NCBI RefSeq assembly: GCF_002258215.1
Contig: NZ_NEFY01000006.1
Location: 1 to 64,000 of the forward strand
Reading direction: 5' to 3'
Source of the DNA: Marinobacter vinifirmus
Lineage (GTDB): Bacteria > Pseudomonadota > Gammaproteobacteria > Pseudomonadales > Oleiphilaceae
DNA length: 64,000 nucleotides
The position numbers and the translations under genes are program-made. Below are positions 56,669-64,000 of this stretch, one piece after another. The notes below the pieces were generated by a model that saw only the letters and a program-made list of their open reading frames with translations, was not told the origin of the DNA and ran no database searches. Every line of letters starts with the position of its first letter. Position 1 is the first letter of the stretch.

Positions 56669-57448
56669 TTAGCGGTAATTGGCGAGAATGGCGTCCAGTT
56701 CGCCATTCTCGCGAATCAGTTCCAGTTCCCGGTTGAAGGATTCGGCGAAGTCCGTCCAGTCAGGCCTCAACATCAGCCGGAACCCATACTGGCTGATGGC
56801 TTTGTCCGAGCTTCTGAACTCATCCGCCATGCCCTCATTTCTCAGTATCCACTTGCCCACCAGGCGATCTGCCAGTGCGGTATCGAATCGGTCGCCGTGT
56901 TGCAGGAAACGGAACATGTCACGGTCGCGGGAAACGTCAAAGCGTCGGATACGCTGGTCTTCGAAATAGGGGGCCAGTGTCGGGTAGAGATAACCCAGGT
57001 GAGTCACCACGGTTTTCCCGAAAAGGTCACTGGGATGTTCGAAATCCAGGTCTGAAACTTCAGGAAAGAAAAACACTTCTTCCACATTCACAACAGGATC
57101 CGTGAACAGAAACTTTTCCGGTTCTTCGGTCCATTCGATGGCTCTGGGCGTGCCATCGATGTACCCGTCTTCCAGCATCTGGTCTACCCGTTTACGGGGT
57201 ATCTTTCGCGGCTCGACCTGGTAGCCGAGTCGCGGAACAATCAGTTCCACCACATCCCACATGATACCGGCAGGCTCTGAGTCCTGGACGATCAGGTACG
57301 GGGGGTAGCCGTTAGGGGATACATTGAAGTGGAAAACCCCCGGGCCGGTTTCTCCGCTATAGGCTGCCATGGAAAAGCAGCCTGCGGTTATCAGCCCGGA
57401 GAGTGTCCGGAAACCAATGCTCTTGAGGTGTCGGACCAGTTTAGTCAT
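56669..57448 (-). CDS. periplasmic solute-binding protein, family 3
   Basis: This 259-residue exported protein opens with a signal peptide (to about residue 29, AYSGE). It has the type 3 amino-acid-binding fold: FNVSPNGYPPYLIVQDSEPAGIMWDVVELI, then DLFGKTVVTHLGYLYPTL. The family binds small solutes, often without its own permease nearby, as here. The ligand is unknown. Confidence 0.82.
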   Translation of the reverse strand: MTKLVRHLKSIGFRTLSGLITAGCFSMAAYSGETGPGVFHFNVSPNGYPPYLIVQDSEPAGIMWDVVELIVPRLGYQVEPRKIPRKRVDQMLEDGYIDGTPRAIEWTEEPEKFLFTDPVVNVEEVFFFPEVSDLDFEHPSDLFGKTVVTHLGYLYPTLAPYFEDQRIRRFDVSRDRDMFRFLQHGDRFDTALADRLVGKWILRNEGMADEFRSSDKAISQYGFRLMLRPDWTDFAESFNRELELIRENGELDAILANYR

Positions 57449-57572
57449 CGCAAGAAACTCTGGTGGAAGCGGCCTATGCTTTGAAAATGCACTTATCCGG
57501 CCAACTCCCTGCCAGTGCGCTTGCCAAATATTACCGTTTTATCCGTTTGTTTCAATGATTTTGAGTCCGTGT

Positions 57573-58760
57573 TCAGGCCCAGGCCCGGCGGAGAACGCTC
57601 AATGCGTCCTCGAGGGTCACCTCTCTGGGGTTGAACATGATGGAGCCGTCGTCCAGTGCCTGACGGGCAATCGCCTCCAGTTGGGTTTCCAGTACCTTGC
57701 CGGTTTCCTTCAGGGTACGGGGCAACTCACAGCGCTTGTGCAGGGCATCACGAAGCTTGCGGATGGCGGAGATGCTGGCTTCGGCACGGCGGGAAGCCGG
57801 AGTGGCAGAATAGACCTCCGGGCCTTCCAGATACAGCAGCAATTCGCCCAGAGACTCACGGATGCTTTCAAGGTTGAACTCCAGCACGTACGGCAGGTAC
57901 AAGCTCATGCACAGGCCGTGAGGCAGATGGCAGATGGCACCGGTGGCGTGCCCCAGGGAGTGCACCAGCCCTACCATGGAGTTGGAGAAGGCGATACCGG
58001 CCATGGTTGAGGCCTGAGCCAGCTCTAACCGGCCGTCCTGGTCTTTTGGGTTGTCCATCACCGCCAGCAGGGACTGGCTGATTTTCTTGATGGCGGCGGT
58101 GGCGTAGGCATCGCTTAACGGATTCTTGGCCATGCAAGTGAAGGCTTCAACGGCATGGGTAAGGGCGTCCATGCCGGTGGCGGCGGTAATGTGCGGCGGC
58201 AGCGTCAGGGTCATGCGCGGGTCTATAATCGCGGCATTCGGCAGCAGGAAGCTGGAGGTGAACGGCAGCTTGACGCCTTTCTTTTCGTCGGTAATGACCG
58301 CCACCGAGGTAACCTCGGAGCCCGTGCCGGCAGTTGTGGGTACTACGAAAAAGGGCTTGAGCGGATGTTTGAGCACGCCCGCGCCGGTGTACCTGGCAAT
58401 GTCATCGCCACCCTCGGACACCAGGATGTTGACGGCCTTTCCGGTATCGATGGCGGATCCGCCACCGACGGCAATGATGGAGTCGCATTTTTCCTTGCGA
58501 TAAACAGCGGCAATGTCCCGTACCACGGTCGTGGAGGAATCCGGCGGCACATCGTCATAGATAGAGACAATCTCCAGCCCGCTCTCTTCACAGGCTGCAA
58601 TCACCGGATCCAGCAGGCCGGCGGCCCGCACACCCTTGTCGGTAATAATCATTGGCCGTTTGGCAGCAAGTCCGGTCAGTTCGTACGGAATATGCTCCAG
58701 GGCGGCTTTACCGGCAATCACTTTTACCGGGCAGAAGAACTCGTAGTATTTGTTAGTCAT
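57573..58760 (-). CDS. iron-containing alcohol dehydrogenase
   Basis: This 395-residue group III alcohol dehydrogenase has NAD site GGGSAIDTGKAV. The metal region reads GMDALTHAVEAF and HSLGHATGAICHLPHG, with the His ligands. It is coupled by a one-base overlap (TAATG) to the SCP2-domain gene before it. The pair suggests alcohol or fatty-alcohol use, but the substrate is inference. Confidence 0.93.
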   Translation of the reverse strand: MTNKYYEFFCPVKVIAGKAALEHIPYELTGLAAKRPMIITDKGVRAAGLLDPVIAACEESGLEIVSIYDDVPPDSSTTVVRDIAAVYRKEKCDSIIAVGGGSAIDTGKAVNILVSEGGDDIARYTGAGVLKHPLKPFFVVPTTAGTGSEVTSVAVITDEKKGVKLPFTSSFLLPNAAIIDPRMTLTLPPHITAATGMDALTHAVEAFTCMAKNPLSDAYATAAIKKISQSLLAVMDNPKDQDGRLELAQASTMAGIAFSNSMVGLVHSLGHATGAICHLPHGLCMSLYLPYVLEFNLESIRESLGELLLYLEGPEVYSATPASRRAEASISAIRKLRDALHKRCELPRTLKETGKVLETQLEAIARQALDDGSIMFNPREVTLEDALSVLRRAWA

Positions 58761-59305
58761 TATGCTCTCACTGTCTCGACAAATTGGGTGGCAACTTTCA
58801 GGTAGATGCGGGCTGAGCTCATGAGCTTCTCCGGCAGGTGGATGTCTGCGGGGTATTCCTTGACGGCCCGCTGTGCCACCAGTTTCGGAAGGATGAACGA
58901 CTCAAGGCGGTTCAGCACCCGGGTCATACGCACGGCGTAGCTGACATCGCCATCTACCAGCATGCGGTCGTTGGCGAAGGCAACGGAGGTTTTCTCCTGG
59001 AACGACAACACCAGGAACGCGTGGGCCATGTGTTTGAACTGGATAGACAGGTCCACGGGGCGCGGGGCGGTGTCACCGTGAAAGTGTAATTTGCCGTCGC
59101 CGGTGTGTTCCACAATCAGTTTCGGTCCGTTGGGCATAACCTGCATCTCGAACAGAAAACCTTCGGGCAGGGCGCGGACTTCTTCGCGGGTGGGTTCGTC
59201 TACGTCACTGATCGCCTGCAGTGCCCGGCCCATTACCTGGAACATCAGTTCCACATAATTACGCCTGGCCTGAAACATCATCGGTTGGAGTCGCTTGAGG
59301 AGCAT
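58760..59305 (-). CDS. SCP2 sterol-carrier-like domain protein
   Basis: This 181-residue protein starts at ATG 59305 (MLLKRLQPMMFQARRN). The middle (about 75-125) resembles the SCP2 lipid-binding fold: KLHFHGDTAPRPVDLSIQFKHMAHAFLVL. No signal peptide is present. It lies in an operon with the iron alcohol dehydrogenase, which hints at handling of hydrophobic alcohols. The longer frame to 59380 has no better ribosome-binding site. Confidence 0.75.
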   Translation of the reverse strand: MLLKRLQPMMFQARRNYVELMFQVMGRALQAISDVDEPTREEVRALPEGFLFEMQVMPNGPKLIVEHTGDGKLHFHGDTAPRPVDLSIQFKHMAHAFLVLSFQEKTSVAFANDRMLVDGDVSYAVRMTRVLNRLESFILPKLVAQRAVKEYPADIHLPEKLMSSARIYLKVATQFVETVRA

Positions 59306-59413
59306 GTTCGCAATCCGGTTGTTGTTGGTTTCAGTAATTTTTAGAGTTATTGCTCTAGAAGTCAATGCATTCAGTGACACGAACTCCGCGTCAGGCTGGC
59401 AAATTGACCGGGC

Positions 59414-59445
59414 ACAAAAAAACCGGAGGCTTGTGGCCTCCGGTT
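59414..59445 (-). terminator. terminator after the M48 protease gene
   Basis: On the minus strand AACCGGAGGC and GCCTCCGGTT form a 10-bp stem (59421-59430 with 59436-59445) followed by a T-run. Confidence 0.9.
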
Positions 59446-59466
59446 CCCGGGCTTGGGGCGTTGCCG

Positions 59467-60744
59467 TCAGTTGGTCATGGCGGCGAGTTTACGCCTGGCT
59501 TCCTCGCCCACATCTCCACCGGCTTCGGCAGCGGCTGCATAGTATTGCACCGCCTCATCTCTCCGCCCTTGCTGCCGGGAAATATCGCCCAGCCGCAGGT
59601 AAGCGATAGAGGTGGGCACCACCTGGTTCGCCCGTTCAAGGTGTTCGCGGGCTTTGGTGAGGTTGTTCAGTTGCAGCTCGTTCAGGCCGTTGTAAAGCTG
59701 GTACTCGAACATTTCCGGATACAGCGAGACGGCTTTGTCGAAGTCGGCACGGGCTTTCTCAGCCTGGTCCTGTGCCTTGTAGATGCGGCCACGCAGGGCA
59801 TAGAACATGGCTTCACGGGGTTCTGCCTTAATGGCCTGGTTTACCGAAGCCAGGGCTGCCTCGTAATCCCCCTCGGACGCCAGTTTCATGGCTTTGTCGT
59901 GGGCATCGTAGGCGGGTTGGAGTTGTTTGATTTTGGCAATCCGGCGTTGGTACACGTCCCGGCCCCGGTAGCCGCCCCCACCGAGTTCCTGCACCAGTTG
60001 CTGGTTCGCCTCCACCCGACGGGCGGAGGGCGGGTGGCTGGCAAACAGCCCGCTCAGCCAGTTGCTCTCCCGGCCGTCGGAGAGTTGGAGGAAAATTTCC
60101 TGGAGTTCCACGGCGGCCTGGGGATCATAGCCTGCGGCTTTCATGTATTCGATGCCATAGGCATCCGATTCCAGTTCGTCGCCCTGGCTGTACCGTGCCA
60201 GCGCCAGCTGTGCGCCAACGGCGGCGCCTCCCATAATCAGGCTTGCCCACTCGTTGTCAGAGACCGCAATGCCGATCCCCGCCATGCCTGCACTGATCAG
60301 CATGCCTTGCTGCATGCGCTGAACGCTGTGGCGGGCCGCAGCGTGAACAATTTCATGGCCCAGTACCGAGGCCAGCTGGGCTTCGTCTTCAAGCTTCACC
60401 AACAGCCCCCGGTTGATGGCAATCTTGCCCCCCGGCAGGGCCCAGGCGTTGGGTACACTGTTGTTCAGCACCACGAAATCGTAGGGGAGGTCCGGACGAT
60501 CACTGACCTGCGCCATCTTCATGCCGACTTCCCGAACGTACACCGTCAGCTCAGGGTCAATGTAGAACTGCCCGCCCTGGGTTTGTTGGGTAGGGCTGTA
60601 CTGTTCTGCGCCCAGAGCGAGTTCTTCGCTTTCCGAGATCAGGGACAGCTGCTTCTTACCGGTCACCGGATTCACGGCGCAGCCCGCCAGGGCAAACAGC
60701 AAAGAAAGAACGACACACAAACGGGCGAGAGATCCGGAAATCAC
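59467..60744 (-). CDS. M48 metalloprotease with TPR domain, BepA-like lipoprotein
   Basis: This 425-residue envelope protease has a lipoprotein signal with lipobox ALAGC (Cys22). The zinc site is HEIVH (130-134), with a third ligand in ELESDAYGIEYM. A TPR domain follows from about 265 onward (YDAHDKAMKLASEGDYEAAL and later repeats). BepA degrades stalled outer membrane proteins such as LptD and works with BAM. Same fold order and length suggest the same role. Confidence 0.9.
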   Translation of the reverse strand: MISGSLARLCVVLSLLFALAGCAVNPVTGKKQLSLISESEELALGAEQYSPTQQTQGGQFYIDPELTVYVREVGMKMAQVSDRPDLPYDFVVLNNSVPNAWALPGGKIAINRGLLVKLEDEAQLASVLGHEIVHAAARHSVQRMQQGMLISAGMAGIGIAVSDNEWASLIMGGAAVGAQLALARYSQGDELESDAYGIEYMKAAGYDPQAAVELQEIFLQLSDGRESNWLSGLFASHPPSARRVEANQQLVQELGGGGYRGRDVYQRRIAKIKQLQPAYDAHDKAMKLASEGDYEAALASVNQAIKAEPREAMFYALRGRIYKAQDQAEKARADFDKAVSLYPEMFEYQLYNGLNELQLNNLTKAREHLERANQVVPTSIAYLRLGDISRQQGRRDEAVQYYAAAAEAGGDVGEEARRKLAAMTN

Positions 60745-60937
60745 GTTTTACTCCTTGATTGGTCAGTAACCAACGTCCTGTTAAGAGGCCGGCCATTCAT
60801 GATGATGCTGTTTTTATAGCACAGCCGGGCGGTGGTTTCCTCGCCTGTACTGGCGGGAATGTGGCCGGGCCACCAGCCTTGGCGTATCATATCAGCACAT
60901 TGAATAATCACCGAAATTGGCCCGGATACCCCTACCT

Positions 60938-61681
60938 GTGACAACGCATTACCTGGATTTTCTGGCACTGATCTGGTTTCTGGCTTGCTGGGGTGGCTAT
61001 ACCTGGTACTCCCGTAATCGGGCGGATTCCCGGTCTTGCCTCTCCAACACGCTGGACCTCTACCGGGAAGACTGGATGAGGGTGATGCTCAAGCGGGACA
61101 ACCGCATCTCCGACGCCTCTGTGGTGGGTAACCTTGAGCGCAACGGGGCGTTCTTTGCCTCCAGTTGCCTGCTGATCCTAGCGGGTATCATCACGGCACT
61201 GGGGTACACCAGTGAAGCCATGGAAGTGTTCGCTACCATGCCGTTCGGCGTAGTGCCTTCCCGGGAAATCTGGGAGTTGCGGCTGGTGGTGCTTATGGTG
61301 GTGTTTGTCTATGCCTTCTTTAAATTCACCTGGTCGATGCGCATGTACAACTTCGTGGCGGTGATGATCGGCAGCGCCCCCATGCCCGACGACAGCAAAA
61401 CCAGCCCGGCGGCGAGGGAGGCCTTTGCCCGCAGTGCCGGCGCCATCTGCAACCAGGCGGGCGATACCTTTAACCTTGGCCTGCGTTCCTATTACTATGC
61501 GCTCGCCGTGGTGGCCTGGTTCATACACCCGCTGGCCCTGATTGCGGCGGCGACGCTGGTGGTATACGTGCTCTACCGCAGGGAATTCCACTCTGATGCC
61601 CTGGCATCCTTGCGTGCCGGCAAAGTATTTGAAGAAGCCAACCCCGCCGGCACGGGTGACGACGCAAAATCGAAAAACTGA
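60938..61681 (+). CDS. DUF599 family membrane protein
   Basis: This product has about 247 residues from GTG 60938 (TTG 60917 is also possible). It has an N-terminal helix (YLDFLALIWFLACWGGYTWY), a second around 75-95, a third near 115-135 and a C-terminal pair (SYYYALAVVAWFIHPLALIAAATLVVYVLY). The conserved family of this shape (DUF599) is of unknown function. The two thioesterase genes follow in the same direction. Confidence 0.82.
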   Translation: MTTHYLDFLALIWFLACWGGYTWYSRNRADSRSCLSNTLDLYREDWMRVMLKRDNRISDASVVGNLERNGAFFASSCLLILAGIITALGYTSEAMEVFATMPFGVVPSREIWELRLVVLMVVFVYAFFKFTWSMRMYNFVAVMIGSAPMPDDSKTSPAAREAFARSAGAICNQAGDTFNLGLRSYYYALAVVAWFIHPLALIAAATLVVYVLYRREFHSDALASLRAGKVFEEANPAGTGDDAKSKN

Positions 61682-61699
61682 CCTGCAGGATTTTCCTGA

Positions 61700-62170
61700 A
61701 TGAATGACGAAACCCGAATTAACCGGGTGAACCGGTTTGTGAACACGCTCAACCAGGCCCGGGAACTCGGCCTGGCTGCAAGGGAAGCGGGTGAGGGCTA
61801 CCTGGTCATGGAACTGCCCTACAGCGACAAAATCATCGGTAACCCGGACACCGGCGTGATCCACGGTGGCGCCATCACCACCCTGATGGACACCACCTCC
61901 GGCTCGGTGATGATCTGCGCACTGGATGAATTCGAACTCTGCCCGACCCTGGACTTGCGGGTAGATTACATGCGCCCGGCAGAACCCCATAAACCGGTCT
62001 TCGCCCGGGCCGAAACCTACAAGATCACCAAGAACATCATCTTCACTCGCTGCGAAGCCTACCAGGAAGGTGGCGAAACCATCGCCAACTGCGTGGGCAC
62101 CTTCATGCGCATCGGCAAAGAAGCCACGCCTAAAAGCTACCGCGACCTGATCACCGGAGGCGCCGAATGA
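61700..62170 (+). CDS. PaaI-type acyl-CoA thioesterase 1
   Basis: This 156-residue hot-dog-fold enzyme has the motif GVIHGGAITTLMDTTSG. It hydrolyses small acyl-CoAs in this family. Its stop overlaps the next gene's start by four bases (ATGA), so the two are coupled and may form a heterodimer or handle different chain lengths. Confidence 0.9.
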   Translation: MNDETRINRVNRFVNTLNQARELGLAAREAGEGYLVMELPYSDKIIGNPDTGVIHGGAITTLMDTTSGSVMICALDEFELCPTLDLRVDYMRPAEPHKPVFARAETYKITKNIIFTRCEAYQEGGETIANCVGTFMRIGKEATPKSYRDLITGGAE

Positions 62171-62601
62171 CCGACCCGGAAATCCTCAAGCACACCCGGG
62201 AAAGCGGTGACTTCTCCAGAATGCTCGACGCCGTACCCTACGCCAAGTGGATCGGCCTGCAGTGCGAGCGCTTCGGTGACGACCTGATTTTCCGCTTGCC
62301 CAAGAAAGAAGAAAACCTCGGCAACCCCATCCTGCCCGCCATCCACGGCGGCGTGATTGGTGGCTTCATGGAAATGTCTGCCGCGATCTACCTGATGATG
62401 TCCCAGGACACTTTCAGAATGCCGAGAATCGTTGACTTCTCCCTAGACTACCTGCGCGCCGGCCTCAACCGCGAAACCTACGCCGAATGCCGCCTGACCC
62501 GCCAGGGCAACCGGGTAGCCAATGTAATGATCACCGGCTGGCAAAAATCCCGTTCCCAGCCCATAGCCACGGCCCGCGCGCATTTCCTTCTCGAAGACTG
62601 A
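62167..62601 (+). CDS. PaaI-type acyl-CoA thioesterase 2
   Basis: This 144-residue hot-dog-fold protein has PAIHGGVIGGFMEMSAA and ends with the segment GWQKSRSQPIATARAHF. It is paired with the upstream thioesterase by overlap. The residue after HGG is hydrophobic in both, as in PaaI relatives. Confidence 0.88.
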   Translation: MTDPEILKHTRESGDFSRMLDAVPYAKWIGLQCERFGDDLIFRLPKKEENLGNPILPAIHGGVIGGFMEMSAAIYLMMSQDTFRMPRIVDFSLDYLRAGLNRETYAECRLTRQGNRVANVMITGWQKSRSQPIATARAHFLLED

Positions 62602-62675
62602 GTTGGTTCTGGCCGGGGTTGAAATGCCCCGGTCGACCCCCATCTCTGGTTCAAGATCTGGCCTCGGTGCAGGCA

Positions 62676-62780
62676 AGCGTGTGGGGGTGCCCTTCCGAAA
62701 CACGCTGTGAATACGTCCGTGTACGCTCGGCTCCGCCATCCATGGCTCCGCACGGTTTCGGAAGGGCACCCCCACACGCT
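62676..62780 (-). repeat. long-stem structured repeat, copy 4
   Basis: A perfect 26-bp inverted repeat (62676-62701 with 62755-62780) encloses, on the minus strand, CGGAGCCATGGATGGCGGAG and a TAC-ACGGAC-GTA hairpin. It is the most divergent core of the five. Confidence 0.9.
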
Positions 62781-62826
62781 AGCCCAGACTCCGTGCAAAG
62801 CCGGCCTAACTGAGAAGTCCGGTGGA

Positions 62827-62934
62827 GTGGTCAGGTAGTCCTTTCCAAAACTGTGCGGAGCCATGGATGGCGGAGCCCAAGCGTCACATGGACGTGCCGC
62901 AAGGAGCGTGTTTTGGAAAGGACTACCTGACCAC
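62827..62934 (+). repeat. long-stem structured repeat, copy 5
   Basis: A perfect 25-bp inverted repeat (62827-62851 with 62910-62934) encloses CGGAGCCATGGATGGCGGAG, CAC-ATGGAC-GTG and AAGGAGCG. Together with copy 4 it forms a second inverted pair, 46 bases apart, just before htpG. Confidence 0.9.
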
Positions 62935-62979
62935 GCCGCTCCCCCGAACATAAAGAACCAGCAGGAGACAAACACAGCC

Positions 62980-64000
62980 ATGACGGTAGAAACCAACAAA
63001 GAGACGCTAGGATTCCAGACCGAAGTGAAGCAACTGCTTCACCTGATGATCCACTCTCTGTACTCGAACAAGGAAATCTTCCTTCGTGAGCTCATCTCAA
63101 ACGCCTCAGACGCCGAAGACAAACTCCGCTTCGCCGCCCTGAAAGACGACAAACTCTACGAAGGCGATTCCGAACTCAAAATCCGCCTGGATTACGACAA
63201 AGACGCCGGCACCATCACCATTGCCGACAACGGCATCGGTATGACCCGTGACGATGTGATTGCCAACCTTGGCACCATCGCCCGCTCCGGTACTGCAGAG
63301 TTCCTCAAGCAGTTGTCGGGTGACGAAAAGAAAGACAGCAAGCTGATCGGCCAGTTTGGTGTGGGCTTCTACTCTGCCTTCATCGTGGCGGACAAGGTAG
63401 ATGTATTCACCCGCCGTGCCGGTGCACCGGTCGAAGAGGGTGTGCATTGGGAGTCCAAGGGCGATGGCGAGTTCACCATCGAGCCGGTGAGCCGTGAACA
63501 GCGCGGTACCGAAATCGTGCTGCACCTGAAAGCCGAAGACAAAGAGTTTGCGGATGGCTGGAAGCTGCGCAGCCTGGTGAAGAAGTACTCTGATCACATC
63601 TCCTTCCCGGTCGTGATGAAAGCCGAGTCCGAGGAAGAGGACAAGAAGGGCGAAGAAGAGACGGTCAACGATGCCACCGCCCTGTGGACGTTGCCCCGGA
63701 CCGAGATCAAGGACGAAGAGTACAAGGAGTTCTACAAGCACATTGCCCACGACTTCGAGGACCCGCTCACCTGGTCCCACAACAAGGTGGAAGGCAAGCT
63801 GGACTACACCAGCCTGCTGTATATCCCCAAGCGTGCGCCGTTTGACCTGTATAACCGGGAAGCGCCCCGTGGCCTGAAACTGTACGTTCAACGAGTATTC
63901 ATTATGGACGACGCCGAGCAGTTCCTGCCGTTGTACCTGCGTTTCGCCAAGGGCGTGATCGATTCCAACGATCTGTCCCTGAACGTATCGCGGGAAATCC
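62980..64000 (+). CDS. htpG: chaperone HtpG (Hsp90), 5' part
   Basis: The gene runs off the window; 340 codons are visible from ATG 62980, after AGGAG. The GHKL ATPase motifs are present: [14 protein letters not shown] (family form DAADKLR or DALDKLR), [23 protein letters not shown] and [12 protein letters not shown]. The middle domain begins around 230. HtpG is the bacterial Hsp90 that remodels client proteins under stress. The frame continues to the window end without a stop. Confidence 0.97.
   Translation, partial: MTVETNKETLGFQTEVKQLLHLMIHSLYSNKEIFLRELISNASDAEDKLRFAALKDDKLYEGDSELKIRLDYDKDAGTITIADNGIGMTRDDVIANLGTIARSGTAEFLKQLSGDEKKDSKLIGQFGVGFYSAFIVADKVDVFTRRAGAPVEEGVHWESKGDGEFTIEPVSREQRGTEIVLHLKAEDKEFADGWKLRSLVKKYSDHISFPVVMKAESEEEDKKGEEETVNDATALWTLPRTEIKDEEYKEFYKHIAHDFEDPLTWSHNKVEGKLDYTSLLYIPKRAPFDLYNREAPRGLKLYVQRVFIMDDAEQFLPLYLRFAKGVIDSNDLSLNVSREI

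Noticed and set aside
36413..62934. Reading the five repeats as self-cleaving ribozymes
   Set aside because: The three-stem layout suggested it, but I could not find the conserved hammerhead core (CTGANGA ... GAAA) in any copy.

Overview
The window comes from a marine-type gammaproteobacterium. The chromosomal part is moderately GC-rich. The block gyrA-serC-pheA-hisC-tyrA/aroA(fused)-cmk-rpsA-ihfB-lapA-lapB-pyrF is in the order known from Pseudomonas and Marinobacter relatives, and I infer Marinobacter or a close relative, without proof.

Bases 1-6530 are the distal end of an integron gene-cassette array. Several recombination sites (attC) share one consensus. For most cassettes the first six bases after one site are the exact reverse complement of the R'' box of that cassette's own attC, so cassette borders can be read to the base. 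From left to right the cassettes are: a small membrane protein of unknown function (52-867), a very small cassette with at most a micro-ORF (868-1037), a two-helix membrane protein (1038-1543), a mini GIY-YIG nuclease-like protein (1544-1952), a complete retron (1953-4668), a ccdA-ccdB toxin-antitoxin pair in antisense (4669-5363), a small lipoprotein (5364-5839) and a phd/yefM-yoeB toxin-antitoxin pair (5840 to about 6525). The array stops at the stop codon of a HerA-like ATPase gene. The integrase should lie left of the window.

The standout is the retron cassette. A phosphoribosyltransferase-like/winged-helix effector, a structured msr-msd RNA with a perfect 17-bp stem, and a retron-type reverse transcriptase (YADD) are packed into one 2.7-kb mobile cassette. 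The composition fits the PRTase plus winged-helix retron class (type III in the published scheme).

Bases 6526-36359 are ordinary chromosome: a HerA-like ATPase, a conserved membrane protein, an ABC/MacB-like export operon, a YghU-type glutathione transferase, a stress-proteolysis cluster (Lon-like protease, UspA, variant FtsH), gamma-glutamyltransferase and purU, then the gyrA-to-pyrF housekeeping run (aromatic amino acid, serine and histidine synthesis, CMP kinase, ribosomal protein S1, IHF-beta, LapAB envelope control).

Bases 36360-64000 carry two identical tRNA-Asn genes, an aspartate aminotransferase, uvrB, a divergent pair (GNAT-C39 fusion and RimK-like ligase), a CDF metal exporter, pyrD, rmf, rlmKL, apeB, an esterase/YbbAP-like block, a short-chain metabolism pair (SCP2 and iron alcohol dehydrogenase), a BepA-like protease, two thioesterases and the start of htpG.

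A second unexplained signal is a family of five intergenic elements of about 105-120 bp (36413-36518, 36648-36765, 48837-48950, 62676-62780, 62827-62934). Each is closed by a long, almost perfect terminal stem. The stem sequence differs between copies but is always self-complementary, and the inner core is conserved. This looks like a structured repeat or non-autonomous mobile element family.
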